Shown piece by piece: positions 1-8,658 of a stretch of DNA of 64,000 nt; the stretch's first letter is position 1, and the number at the start of each line of letters is the position of its first letter. The stretch is from Hyphomonas polymorpha PS728. GTDB lineage: Bacteria; Pseudomonadota; Alphaproteobacteria; Caulobacterales; Hyphomonadaceae. The stretch lies in contig NZ_ARYM01000008.1 of NCBI RefSeq assembly GCF_000685315.1, positions 101,841 to 165,840 of the forward strand, read 5' to 3'. The position numbers were made by a program, and so were the translations under genes. The notes under the pieces were generated by a model. The model saw nothing but the letters and a program-made list of their open reading frames with translations. It did no database searches and was not told where the DNA came from.

Positions 1-1
1 A

Positions 2-631
2 GTGGTGGAGCGGGCGCGCACGCATGTGGGCAATCTGGCACATGCGCTGAAGACCCCGCTCGCGGTGCTGCGCAATGAGGCCAAGGGCGGATCGCAGCTG
101 GACGATGTTGTGCGCCGGCAGGCCGAGGCGATGCAGACCAATGTAGAGCATTACCTAAAGCGCGCCCGTATGGCGGCGCGGGCCGAAGCGATTGGTGCAC
201 GGACGGATATTCGCCCTGTGCTGGATGGGCTGGCGCGGATGCTGAACCGGTTGTTCGATGCGCGCGGAATTGAAGTGACTGTTACTGGCGCGGACGCCGC
301 GATTTTCCGGGGGGAACAGCAGGATTTCGAGGAAATGGCCGGCAATCTGATGGAAAACGCCTGCAAATGGGCGGCCAGTGAAGTACTGGTGACCATCCGT
401 GACAGTGGCCGCGAACTGGTCATTACCGTAGAAGATGACGGGCCGGGCCTGACGCCCGAACAGCGCGCGGGCGCGATGAAGCGCGGGGTGCGGCTAGATG
501 AAACAACGCCGGGGACTGGGCTTGGCCTCTCGATTGTTACAGAATTGGCCGAGCTGCATAAGGGCAGTTTCGAACTCGGCGATGCTGCGCTTGGCGGCCT
601 CAAGGCAACCCTCAGATTTCCCAGGCCATGA
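2..631 (+). CDS. Sensor histidine kinase, PhoQ/FeuQ-like, C-terminal part (cut by window start)
   Basis: This is the C-terminal half of a membrane sensor kinase that would phosphorylate a response regulator encoded upstream, outside the window. The fragment opens in the dimerisation domain with the phospho-acceptor His in NLAHALKTP (fragment residue 14). It continues through the ATPase domain: N box near NLMENACKWA, G1 DDGPGL, G2 GTGLGLSIV. The HALKTP form of the H box is typical of PhoQ/FeuQ-type kinases. Its TGA overlaps the ATG of the next gene (ATGA at 628), so it is probably cotranscribed with the cytochrome c maturation genes. The true start and sensor region are not visible. Confidence 0.85.
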   Translation: MVERARTHVGNLAHALKTPLAVLRNEAKGGSQLDDVVRRQAEAMQTNVEHYLKRARMAARAEAIGARTDIRPVLDGLARMLNRLFDARGIEVTVTGADAAIFRGEQQDFEEMAGNLMENACKWAASEVLVTIRDSGRELVITVEDDGPGLTPEQRAGAMKRGVRLDETTPGTGLGLSIVTELAELHKGSFELGDAALGGLKATLRFPRP

Positions 632-1224
632 AAGCTTTGAACCTCATCATTCTCGGCGGCTGTCTCGCGCTTGGCGTGGGCGGCTATCTGCTGATCGGTA
701 AGCCCGGCATGGCGGACCAGCCTATGGCCGAGAGGCAGGTGGCGCTGGCAGAGAAGGTGCGGCTGGACCCGCAATCGCTGACCGAGGGCGAGATGCTTTC
801 CCGGCTGGAACAGGCGGTGATCGACAAGCCGGACGATCCGCAGCCGCATTATTTCATCGGCGAAATGCTGCGCACGCAGGGGCGGGCCGAAGACGCGGTG
901 CGGGCGTATCAATCGGCGCTGCGCCGGGATCAGGACTTTGTGCCGGCGTTGATCGGGCTGGCCGATGTGCTGACCCAGCTGGCCGAAGGGGGCATCGGGC
1001 CAGACGCAACGCGGCTCTATGCGCGCGCCTATCAGCTGGACGAGACGCAGGTGAGCGCCGGCATGCGCGCGGCCATGGGCGCGGCGCAGGCGGGCGACCA
1101 GGAAAAGGCCGAGCAGGCCATGCGCTATATCTATTCCCGCCTGCCGGAGGACGATCCGCGGCGGGAGCGCTTCCGGCCGATGATTGAAGCCATCGGACAG
1201 GAGGCCCCGGCGGAGTCGGAATAG
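628..1224 (+). CDS. ccmI: CcmI/CycH-like TPR protein of cytochrome c maturation
   Basis: CcmI holds apocytochrome c for the heme ligation complex CcmF-CcmH in the periplasm. The 198-residue protein has one N-terminal membrane segment (about residues 4-24). A GKPGMADQPMA stretch follows, which matches the conserved sequence after the second membrane helix of full-length CcmI. TPR-like helices follow (about 75-180, for example PHYFIGEMLRTQGRAEDAV). Family members are often much longer, with two membrane helices and a cytoplasmic loop, so this is a short form starting near the second helix. It overlaps the kinase gene by 4 nt and precedes ccmE and ccmF. Confidence 0.8.
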   Translation: MKALNLIILGGCLALGVGGYLLIGKPGMADQPMAERQVALAEKVRLDPQSLTEGEMLSRLEQAVIDKPDDPQPHYFIGEMLRTQGRAEDAVRAYQSALRRDQDFVPALIGLADVLTQLAEGGIGPDATRLYARAYQLDETQVSAGMRAAMGAAQAGDQEKAEQAMRYIYSRLPEDDPRRERFRPMIEAIGQEAPAESE

Positions 1225-1277
1225 CGCTGCATCTGCCGCACTCCCCAATCGGGGCGGGGCAGCTTATAAACTCTGTT

Positions 1278-1703
1278 ATGCGTGCACGGACCCGACGGCT
1301 TTATACTTTTGGCATCGCCGCCCTTCTCATTCTGGCGGCGGCGGCGCTGGCAATCTTTGCGCTGCGCGAGAACGCAAACCTTTTCTACACGCCTGAAATC
1401 CTTGCGGAAAAAGGCCTTCCGAAGGAGGGGCGTGAGGTGAAGGTTGGCGGTTGGGTGGAGCCGGGCTCGCTGAGCTATGCCGATGGCGGGGCAACGATGC
1501 GCTTCACGGTGATCGACAACAGCCCGAACACCATCACAGTCAGCTTCACCGGCGTGGCGCCAGACCTCTTCCGCGAGGGACAGGGCGTGGTGGCAACCGG
1601 TAGGTTTAGCCCGGAGGGCGAGTTCACCGCGCGCCAACTGCTGGCCAAGCATGACGAGAATTACCAGCCGCGCGAGCTGAAACCGCTCGAGGCGGGCGGA
1701 TGA
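1278..1703 (+). CDS. ccmE: Cytochrome c-type biogenesis heme chaperone CcmE
   Basis: CcmE is a periplasmic, membrane-anchored chaperone that binds heme covalently and passes it to the CcmF/H ligase. The 141-residue protein has a single N-terminal anchor (about 8-28), then the beta-barrel (OB-like) domain with FYTPEIL and VKVGGWVEPGS. The heme-binding motif AKHDENY gives His125 as the covalent heme ligand and Tyr129 as the axial ligand. The stop overlaps the ATG of ccmF (1700), which indicates translational coupling. Confidence 0.95.
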   Translation: MRARTRRLYTFGIAALLILAAAALAIFALRENANLFYTPEILAEKGLPKEGREVKVGGWVEPGSLSYADGGATMRFTVIDNSPNTITVSFTGVAPDLFREGQGVVATGRFSPEGEFTARQLLAKHDENYQPRELKPLEAGG

Positions 1704-3607
1704 TCGAACTCGGCCATTTTTCGGCCTTCCTGGCGCTGGGATTTTCTTTGGCGCAGGCGGTATTCGGCCTGAAGGGAGAGCGGCGTCTGGCCGGGCTGGC
1801 CGCCGTGGCCGGCTTCGGCGTGATGGCGCTGTCTTTCCTGATCCTGATCTTTGCTTTCATGCGCTCGGATTTCTCCGTGGCGCTGGTGGCCAACAATTCC
1901 CACACACTGAAGCCGATGATCTACAAGATCGCCGGGGCGTGGGGAAACCATGAAGGCTCGATGGCGCTGTGGTGTCTCGTCACCATCGGCTTTGGCGCGA
2001 TTGCCGCCGCCACGATGCGCACGGGGCGAGAGACCTTCGAGGCGCGCGCGCTGGGCGTTCAGGGGATGCTCGCGGTGGGGTCGCTGGCGTATCTGCTGTT
2101 TGCGTCCTCGCCCTTCCTGCGGCTCGACCCGGCGCCGTTTCAGGGGGCGGGGCTGAACCCGCTGTTGCAGGACCCCGCGCTCGCGCTGCACCCGCCGATG
2201 CTCTACCTTGGCTATGTCGGCTATTCCTTCGTGTTCGCGCTGGCAGCGGCGGGCCTGATGGAAGGGCGGATCGACCGGGTGTGGGCCAAGGAAGCGCGCA
2301 TCTGGTCACTGGCAGCGTTCGCGCCGTTGACGCTTGGCATCGCGCTCGGCTCCTACTGGGCCTATTACGAACTCGGCTGGGGCGGTTGGTGGTTCTGGGA
2401 CCCGGTGGAGAACGCCTCGCTGATGCCCTGGCTGATCGGGGCGGCGCTCTTGCATTCGGTGATCGTGACGGAAAAGCGCCAGAGCTTTGCGGCCTGGACG
2501 GCGCTGCTGGCGGTGCTTTCCTTCCTGTTCTCCATTCTTGGCGCGTTCCTTGTGCGCTCCGGCGTGCTCACCTCTGTCCACGCTTTTGCCGTAGATCCTG
2601 AGCGCGGCACGCTGCTGCTTCTGGGGCTGCTGGCCTATGGCGGTTTTGCCCTGGGCCTCTTCGCGATGCGGGCGCCCTCGTTGACCGGGGGCAAGCCGTG
2701 GCAGCTGTTCAGCCGCGAAGGCGCGCTGATGGCGAACAATGTCGTGCTGATCGTCGCGACACTGACGGTTCTGCTGGGCACGCTGTTCCCGCTGATCGCC
2801 GAGGCGTTCGGGCGAACGATTTCGGTGGGCGAGCCCTATTTCAATCTGACTTTCGTGCCGATCCTTGTGCTGATCCTGATCCTCCTGCCAGTGGTTCAGG
2901 CCTGGGCCTGGGGCAAGGCGGACCTGAAGACCTGGACCCGCTGGGCGATGGGCGGGGCGGCATTGACGGCGGTGTTCCTGCTGCTGGGCGCTGGTGTGAT
3001 GAGCATTCCGCTGGGCGCGGCGTTTGGCGTGGCGGTGGGCGTGTGGCTGGTGTTCGGCGGCGTCTGGGAAATGAAGCGGCGGGCGATGACGCTCAGCCGG
3101 GTGTTCAAGATGCCGGCGCGCGTCTGGGCAATGACGCTGTCGCATGTGGGGCTCGGCCTGTTCGTGATCGGCGCGGTGATCGAGACCAGCGGGCGCTATG
3201 AGGCAACACTGGCGCTGGCCGAGGGTGGCACGGGCACGGTGGCGGGGTGGGAAATCACGCTTAAGGAAGTGCGCGCGATCGAGGGGCCGAACTGGTACGC
3301 CGACAAGGCCGTGCTTACTGCACGCAAGGGCGGGTCGAGCGCCGAGCTGCTGCCGATGAAGCGCTTCTATCCGGCCGCGATGATGCCGACGACGGAAACA
3401 GCCATCCACAAGACCGGCACCGGTGACCTCTATGTGGCGCTGGGCGAACAGCGCGAAGTGGAGGGGCAGGCGCGCTGGGTCTTCCGGGTCTATTACAACC
3501 CGATGGTGGACCTTCTCTATTTTGGCGTGGTGCTGATCGGCCTTGGCGGACTGCTGGCGATGTGGCCGGAGAAGCGCGCGATCAAGCCCGCGGCAAGCGA
3601 AGCGTAG
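1700..3607 (+). CDS. ccmF: Cytochrome c heme lyase subunit CcmF
   Basis: CcmF is the polytopic membrane core of the heme ligation complex that attaches heme to apocytochrome c. The 635 residues match the family length. Many hydrophobic helices and the tryptophan-rich signature WGGWWFWDPVENASLMPW (about residues 225-242) identify the heme-handling protein family. The C-terminal region holds the periplasmic domain and a last helix. It overlaps ccmE by 4 nt. The expected next gene, ccmH, is not downstream on this strand but lies 4 kb away on the minus strand. Confidence 0.95.
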   Translation: MIELGHFSAFLALGFSLAQAVFGLKGERRLAGLAAVAGFGVMALSFLILIFAFMRSDFSVALVANNSHTLKPMIYKIAGAWGNHEGSMALWCLVTIGFGAIAAATMRTGRETFEARALGVQGMLAVGSLAYLLFASSPFLRLDPAPFQGAGLNPLLQDPALALHPPMLYLGYVGYSFVFALAAAGLMEGRIDRVWAKEARIWSLAAFAPLTLGIALGSYWAYYELGWGGWWFWDPVENASLMPWLIGAALLHSVIVTEKRQSFAAWTALLAVLSFLFSILGAFLVRSGVLTSVHAFAVDPERGTLLLLGLLAYGGFALGLFAMRAPSLTGGKPWQLFSREGALMANNVVLIVATLTVLLGTLFPLIAEAFGRTISVGEPYFNLTFVPILVLILILLPVVQAWAWGKADLKTWTRWAMGGAALTAVFLLLGAGVMSIPLGAAFGVAVGVWLVFGGVWEMKRRAMTLSRVFKMPARVWAMTLSHVGLGLFVIGAVIETSGRYEATLALAEGGTGTVAGWEITLKEVRAIEGPNWYADKAVLTARKGGSSAELLPMKRFYPAAMMPTTETAIHKTGTGDLYVALGEQREVEGQARWVFRVYYNPMVDLLYFGVVLIGLGGLLAMWPEKRAIKPAASEA

Positions 3608-5135
3608 CCTTCAGGCCGGGCTGTTCCGGCGGCCCGTTTCCGCAGTCGAGGATCAACTCGCCCCGGTGCAGCTCTGCCACCGATTCCACCAGCGCGAGGC
3701 CGAGGCCGGAGCCGGGCTGTGTGCGCGCAGAATCAAGGCGGTGGAAACGCTGGGTAACCTTGTCGCGCTCTTCCAGCGGGATACCAGGGCCGGAATCGAT
3801 GACCGTCAGGTCGATCTTGCCGTCAGGTGTCCGGCTGGCGGAGAAGCTGATGCTGCCGCCTTCGGGGGTGTATTTCACCGCATTGTCCAGCAGGTTGGCG
3901 AGGGCCTGGCCGATCAGGTCCTTGTCGCCAAGGATGACGAGGCTCTTCGCGATCTGGCTCTTGAAGGAGAGGTTGGCTTCCTCGCAGGCCGGATCGAACA
4001 GCTCGGCCAGTTCTTCGGCGAGCGCGCTGAGGTCCATACGGGTGAGGGTGCCCTCCGAGCCGGCATCGAGACGGGCAAGCCGGAGGATGGCGTTGAACGT
4101 GTCGAGCACACGGTCAACTTCCTGAAGCGTGGTGCCGAGGGTTTCGTTTGCCGCTTCCTCTGACAGCGGCTGGCTGAGGGATATTTCCAAGCGGTTGCGC
4201 AGGCGCGTCAGGGGCGAGCGCAGGTCGTGGGCGATGGCGTTTCCGGTGTGGCGGGAGGATTCCACCAGCTTCTGGATCTGGTCGAGCATGGCGTTGAGGC
4301 GCTGCGCCAGTCGGTCAAACTCGTCGCCGGTGCCGCGCACGGGCATACGCCGGCCAAGTTCCCCGCCCATGACCGCTTCGGTGGTCTTGGCGAGTTCATC
4401 GGCGCGCTTGGCCGCGCCGCGGGAGATCAGCAGGCCACCGGCCAGTGACAGGATCAGCGCGATGGGCAGGGCCACATAGACCGCGTTGCGGATACGGCCC
4501 ACGATAACGGTCTGCTGGGCGGTATCGAAGGCCACCATAAGCGCGCCGCCATTGTCGCGCAGGCGCACGATGCGGCCCGCTGCCGGGCGCAGGGCGGTCG
4601 TGCCATCTGCCTGGGGAAGTTCGAAATCGAAGTAGACTGTCTTCATGCCGGCGGCGGGTGGCTCCGCAGGCAGGCGGGGGAAATGCCCGGCGATCTTCCG
4701 GCCTGACGAGTCTTCCAGATAATAGAAGAACTGTGAGCCCGAGAGGGTCATCCGCTCGAAGACCGACTGGCTCAGGCGTTCCATGCCGCCGGTATAATAG
4801 GCATTGGCGAGCTGTTCGAATTCCACCGTAATCCGGTTTTCGGACTCGGCGCGGATATAGTAAACCGTTGAATAATATAGATAAACAAGCAGCGCGCCGG
4901 AAAAGGCCGCGATGATGGCCGAATAGAGGATGGTCAGCTTGAAGGTAGTGGTGCGCACGAAGGCCGGCATGGCCTTCTTGATCTGCGCCATGAAGGGCAG
5001 GCTGGACCACGCCTTGCCCAGGCCCCGCCAGCCGGCGCGCATGCCTTTGCCTATAATCCGCAAGGGGCGCAGGACCTGCGCCCGGTCAGGCACCCTGGGG
5101 GCCAGCCATGCGGGAAGTTGGAGCGGCGTTTTCAT
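3582..5135 (-). CDS. Membrane sensor histidine kinase (partner of the adjacent OmpR-type regulator)
   Basis: The product is a 517-residue sensor kinase with an N-terminal cytoplasmic stretch and a first membrane helix (about 66-88). A periplasmic sensor region of about 125 residues follows, then a second helix (about 219-238), HAMP, a HisKA domain with His303 in IAHDLRSPLTRLR, and a HATPase domain (NLLDNAVKYTPEGG, DSGPGIP, GSGLGLALV). The start lies 33 nt after the regulator stop, so the two form an operon. Its 3' end overlaps the tail of ccmF on the other strand by 26 nt, giving a tight convergent junction. In rhizobial-type genomes the equivalent kinase lies between degP/regulator and glnE. 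Confidence 0.9.
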   Translation of the reverse strand: MKTPLQLPAWLAPRVPDRAQVLRPLRIIGKGMRAGWRGLGKAWSSLPFMAQIKKAMPAFVRTTTFKLTILYSAIIAAFSGALLVYLYYSTVYYIRAESENRITVEFEQLANAYYTGGMERLSQSVFERMTLSGSQFFYYLEDSSGRKIAGHFPRLPAEPPAAGMKTVYFDFELPQADGTTALRPAAGRIVRLRDNGGALMVAFDTAQQTVIVGRIRNAVYVALPIALILSLAGGLLISRGAAKRADELAKTTEAVMGGELGRRMPVRGTGDEFDRLAQRLNAMLDQIQKLVESSRHTGNAIAHDLRSPLTRLRNRLEISLSQPLSEEAANETLGTTLQEVDRVLDTFNAILRLARLDAGSEGTLTRMDLSALAEELAELFDPACEEANLSFKSQIAKSLVILGDKDLIGQALANLLDNAVKYTPEGGSISFSASRTPDGKIDLTVIDSGPGIPLEERDKVTQRFHRLDSARTQPGSGLGLALVESVAELHRGELILDCGNGPPEQPGLKATLRLPRA

Positions 5136-5168
5136 GGCGCGTTAGGTGCCAGCGCCGCTCCAAAAGGT

Positions 5169-5897
5169 CTAGCCCTGGCTCTGCAGCCGGTAGCCGGCGC
5201 CGCGAACGGTCTGGAGCAGCGGTTCGGCGAACTCCTTGTCGATCTTGGCGCGCAGGCGGGAGATGTGAACATCGATGACGTTGGTTTGGGGGTCGAAATT
5301 ATAGTCCCACACCTTTTCGAGCAGCATGGTGCGCGTCACCACCTGGCCGGCATGACGCATCAGATATTCCAGCAGGCGGAACTCGCGGGGCTGAAGATCG
5401 ATCTTCTTGCCCGCGCGGGTGACCTTGCGGGTGAGGAGGTTCATTTCCAGGTCGCCGGCCTTCAGCACGGTCACCGGCGGCTCGGCGCTGGTCTGGCGGC
5501 GGCCGAGGGCTTCGACACGGGCCGCCAGTTCTGCCGGGGCAAACGGCTTGGCGAGATAGTCCTCGGCGCCGGCCCGCAGGCCCTGCACCTTGTTCTGAAC
5601 ATCGCCCAGTGCGGAGAGGAAGAGGGCCGGGGTGGTGCCGCCGGCTGCGCGGAATTCCTGCAGCAGGGTCAGCCCGTCCTTCTCCGGAAGCATCCGGTCC
5701 ACGATCAGGGCGTCGAACTCCGAAGCCCGTGCCCGCGCAAGACCGGAGGCGCCATCAGCGACGCGCTCCACCTTGTGCCCGGCATCGGCGAGCACCTTTT
5801 CGATGAAGCTCGCCATTTCATTGTCGTCCTCGATGACGAGAACTTTCAGCGATGCTGTGGATTCAGTCTCGACCATGCTGGTCTCCATCAACGTCAT
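5169..5897 (-). CDS. OmpR/PhoB-family response regulator
   Basis: This DNA-binding response regulator has 242 residues. The receiver domain shows the acidic pocket EDD (residues 23-25), phospho-acceptor Asp67 in ALIVDRMLP and Lys117 in DYLAKPF. A winged-helix domain follows (about 145-240) with LLEYLMRHAGQVVTR and DVHISRLRAKID. It lies 10 nt downstream of degP and directly upstream of the histidine kinase, which suggests one transcription unit tied to envelope stress. An alternative start at codon 8 (MVETES) is possible. Confidence 0.92.
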   Translation of the reverse strand: MTLMETSMVETESTASLKVLVIEDDNEMASFIEKVLADAGHKVERVADGASGLARARASEFDALIVDRMLPEKDGLTLLQEFRAAGGTTPALFLSALGDVQNKVQGLRAGAEDYLAKPFAPAELAARVEALGRRQTSAEPPVTVLKAGDLEMNLLTRKVTRAGKKIDLQPREFRLLEYLMRHAGQVVTRTMLLEKVWDYNFDPQTNVIDVHISRLRAKIDKEFAEPLLQTVRGAGYRLQSQG

Positions 5898-5907
5898 GTT
5901 GGCTCCT

Positions 5908-7446
5908 TCAGCCTGCCGGCAAATCTACTGTACTATAAGTTGTTGCCTGCCCGGCGCGGACGGCCAGGAGAATCTTCGAGCGATTGGCCGCGCGTGCTTC
6001 TTTCACCACCTGCTCGAAGGCTTCGACGGTCGGTACAGGTTGACCGTTGGCTTCCAGAATGACGAGGTCCTTCATGAAGCCCGCCTTGGCGAACACGCCG
6101 TCAGGCGCCAGTTCGGTAATCACGAGGCCGGTGTCGCTTGGGCGCAGGCCGAGACGCTGACGCATTTCATTCGTCATCGGAACCATCCGGACACCGAAAT
6201 CGTCAAGGAACGTGCCCGGCACACCGGACGACTGTTCACCGCGACCTGAATTTGGCGAGGATTGGTTGCCCACGCTTGCATTCGGATCATCCGGGCGCTC
6301 ACCCACGGTGACGTTTATCGTCTGACGTTTGCCATTCCGGATGATCTCGAACTTGTTCGAGGTGTTGGCGATGAGTCGGCCAACGATCCGTGTGGTGGAA
6401 GTGGCGTCCGTAACCTTCTGGCCGTTCACGGAAAGAATGATGTCGTTGCGCAGCAGGCCGGCTTTCTCTGCCGGGCTGCCAGCCGTCACATCTGCGATAA
6501 GCGAGCCTTTGGTATCTTCGATGCCAAGGGCTTCGGCGAATTCAGGGGTCAGATCACCGATCTGCACGCCGAGCCAGCCGCGCGAAACACGGCCATTCTT
6601 GATCAGCGTATCGGTCACTTCCTGGGCAAGTTCCGCCGGGATGGCAAAGCCGATACCGACCGAGCCGCCGGTGGGCGAGAGGATCTGCGAGTTCACGCCG
6701 ATCACATTGCCCTGCAGGTCGAAGGTCGGGCCGCCGGAGTTGCCGCGGTTGATAGGGGCATCAATTTGAATAAAGTCCGTATACGGGCTGCCGGCACCAA
6801 GTTCACGACCATCGGCCGAGAGGATGCCTGCAGTGGCCGTGCCGCCGAGGCCAAAGGGGTTGCCCAGGGCGACAACCCAGTCACCTTTGCGGACCGCCTT
6901 CGAGCTGCCGAACTTCACGAATGGGTATTTGCCCTTTTCCTTCACGCGCAGGACGGCGAGATCCGTCTGCCGGTCAGTGCCGACGAGTTCGGCTTCCAGT
7001 TCCTTGCCGTCAGAAGTGACGATCTGGATCTGGGTGGCGCGGTCGATGACGTGGTGGTTGGTGACAACAAGGCCGTCTTCGGAAATGAAGAAGCCGGAGC
7101 CGAGCGAGCGCGATTCGCGCTGGCGGGGTGTTTCCTGCGGGGAGGGGCGTTGCTGGAAGAATTCTTCCAGGCCGGGCACGCCGCGGAACTGCTCAAGGAA
7201 GCCTTCCATGTCCTGAAGGCGTCCGACATCCTGAGTGGCAATCACGTTTACGCTGACGACCGCCGGTTCTACTTTCTCAATCAGGTCCGCGAAGCTCAGC
7301 GGCGCTCCAGGGGGCGCTTGAATGGCAATGGGCTGAGCGCCGGCTTCGGGCGCGATAAGTTTCGGTACCGAGATCGCGCCCCCCATGATTGCAGCTCCGA
7401 AGGCAGCAGCTATGAGTGCCTGGGCCGAAATCCCGAATTTGCGCAT
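5908..7446 (-). CDS. degP: DegP/MucD-type periplasmic serine protease (Do family)
   Basis: The protein degrades or refolds damaged envelope proteins. The 512 residues begin with a signal peptide (about 1-37, ending near AGAQ). A trypsin-like domain follows with the triad His132 (TNHHVID), Asp162 (TDLAVLRV) and Ser237 (NRGNSGGP), then two PDZ domains (about 275-370 and 410-505). It precedes the regulator and kinase genes in the same orientation, with ccmH upstream. The 155 nt between ccmH and degP are AT-richer than the flanks and probably carry the degP promoter. Confidence 0.95.
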   Translation of the reverse strand: MRKFGISAQALIAAAFGAAIMGGAISVPKLIAPEAGAQPIAIQAPPGAPLSFADLIEKVEPAVVSVNVIATQDVGRLQDMEGFLEQFRGVPGLEEFFQQRPSPQETPRQRESRSLGSGFFISEDGLVVTNHHVIDRATQIQIVTSDGKELEAELVGTDRQTDLAVLRVKEKGKYPFVKFGSSKAVRKGDWVVALGNPFGLGGTATAGILSADGRELGAGSPYTDFIQIDAPINRGNSGGPTFDLQGNVIGVNSQILSPTGGSVGIGFAIPAELAQEVTDTLIKNGRVSRGWLGVQIGDLTPEFAEALGIEDTKGSLIADVTAGSPAEKAGLLRNDIILSVNGQKVTDATSTTRIVGRLIANTSNKFEIIRNGKRQTINVTVGERPDDPNASVGNQSSPNSGRGEQSSGVPGTFLDDFGVRMVPMTNEMRQRLGLRPSDTGLVITELAPDGVFAKAGFMKDLVILEANGQPVPTVEAFEQVVKEARAANRSKILLAVRAGQATTYSTVDLPAG

Positions 7447-7600
7447 CTATCTCTCCAGATCGCTGTTTTTGCGCCAGTATCAGCGCAAGACCAAAACATA
7501 AACATGCCACACCGAGAGTGGGCATTAAAAGACAGTTAGGTGTAATCACGGCAGCTTGAAGGCTATCGGCCGGATAAAAAGGCGACCCGGCGAACGCTTT

Positions 7601-7999
7601 TCAGACGTCTTCAGCTTCTACTTCGCCGGATTTCCGCTTCGCATTGATAGCGAGGACAATACCAATTCCCACTCCCGCGCCCAGCAGGATGAAGGGAAAG
7701 GCCCACAAGAGCCAGCTGGCCAGATCCCGTGCCGGGGGACGGAACAGCACGAATTCACCATAACGGCTGACAAACCAGTCCCGGATCTCCGCATCGGTGG
7801 CGCCTTCAGCGACCATTTCGCGGATACGGGCGCGCATATCCTCGGCAATGGGGGCGGAGGATTGGGAAACCGGCTCATTCTCGCACGCCACGCAGCGCAC
7901 TTCCCGCATCAGCGCCTGCGCGCGCATTTCTTCGGCCGGATCTTCCAGCGGCGCGCCGGCGGCAAATGCAATGAGGAGGGAGGCAAGCAGAGCTTTCAT
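7601..7999 (-). CDS. ccmH: Cytochrome c maturation protein CcmH/CycL (short form)
   Basis: CcmH is a membrane-anchored thiol reductant of apocytochrome c, working with CcmF. The 132-residue protein has a signal-like N terminus (about 1-16). The redox motif is RCVACENEPVSQS, with Cys36 and Cys39. The family block MRARIREMVAEGATDAEIRDW follows, then a C-terminal membrane helix (about 98-120). It lacks the TPR half found in enterobacterial CcmH, as is usual in alphaproteobacteria. It lies on the opposite strand to ccmIEF, next to degP. Confidence 0.93.
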   Translation of the reverse strand: MKALLASLLIAFAAGAPLEDPAEEMRAQALMREVRCVACENEPVSQSSAPIAEDMRARIREMVAEGATDAEIRDWFVSRYGEFVLFRPPARDLASWLLWAFPFILLGAGVGIGIVLAINAKRKSGEVEAEDV

Positions 8000-8077
8000 G
8001 TTGTGGGGAGCCTAGCAGACGCAAGCCTGATGGGGAAAGGCTCAGTGATGTCTCAGGTGGAGCCGCGCTGATCCGGC

Positions 8078-8509
8078 TCAGATCACCCCGTCCCGGCGCA
8101 TCACCGCCTCTTCGGATTCATGCGAAATGTAAGCGAGGATCTGCGGTTTGCTGGCGATTTTCACCATATAGGTGATGTCGAACAGGGAAGTGACGTTGCC
8201 TGCTCTGGCCTTGGCAAACGTCATCTTCCAGCGTGCCCGCACCATGTAATGCAGGGGGGCGACTTCTTCGGCCGACACGATTTCCACATCGAGTGCCTGC
8301 AGCCCAAGCTGCTGTTGCAGCATGGTGTGTCGTTCCACCAGCGCCTTGCGATACTGCTCGTCGACCTTCCAGGCTACAAAGGTATCCGGCGAGGTTTCGA
8401 TATAAGTTGGCGCGTAGGAAGTCGCGATGATCTCAGTATCCCCCTCCCGGGTCGCCTTGGCATACTGCTGAAAGAAGCGTCGAAGCGTCTCTTCGCGAGT
8501 TTCGGCCAT
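8078..8509 (-). CDS. NTF2/SnoaL-like fold protein of unknown role
   Basis: The 143-residue protein starts with MAETREETLRRFFQQYAKATREGDTE-type sequence, the usual opening helix of NTF2/SnoaL-like alpha+beta barrels, and shows ARWKMTF and FDITYMVK strands later. I choose ATG 8509 because the longer open frame would run into the glnE start region, and a GGAG sits about 12 nt upstream of this ATG. No catalytic residues can be assigned. It lies divergently to glnE and may be unrelated to the neighbouring ccmH. Confidence 0.65.
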   Translation of the reverse strand: MAETREETLRRFFQQYAKATREGDTEIIATSYAPTYIETSPDTFVAWKVDEQYRKALVERHTMLQQQLGLQALDVEIVSAEEVAPLHYMVRARWKMTFAKARAGNVTSLFDITYMVKIASKPQILAYISHESEEAVMRRDGVI

Positions 8510-8658
8510 CGTGTGGCACTCCGTATTTTTGTGGGGTCCCCATAGCAAGGCTTTGCTACGGTTCTGCGTCCGGGATGTAATAAGTCCAAGACGCATGACC
8601 CGGCGAAAGGTTGCGAACTGGTTTGTCGCCACCCTGCGCCTCGGCTAAGTCATTGGGT

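Noticed and set aside
2306..3409. Long minus-strand open frame opposite ccmF (also 18223-19512 plus, 41850-43376 minus, 48122-49549 minus and 50658-52757 minus)
   Set aside because: These are mirror frames of well-recognised genes on the other strand, rich in His, Arg, Gln and Gly from GC-biased third positions, with no domain pattern.
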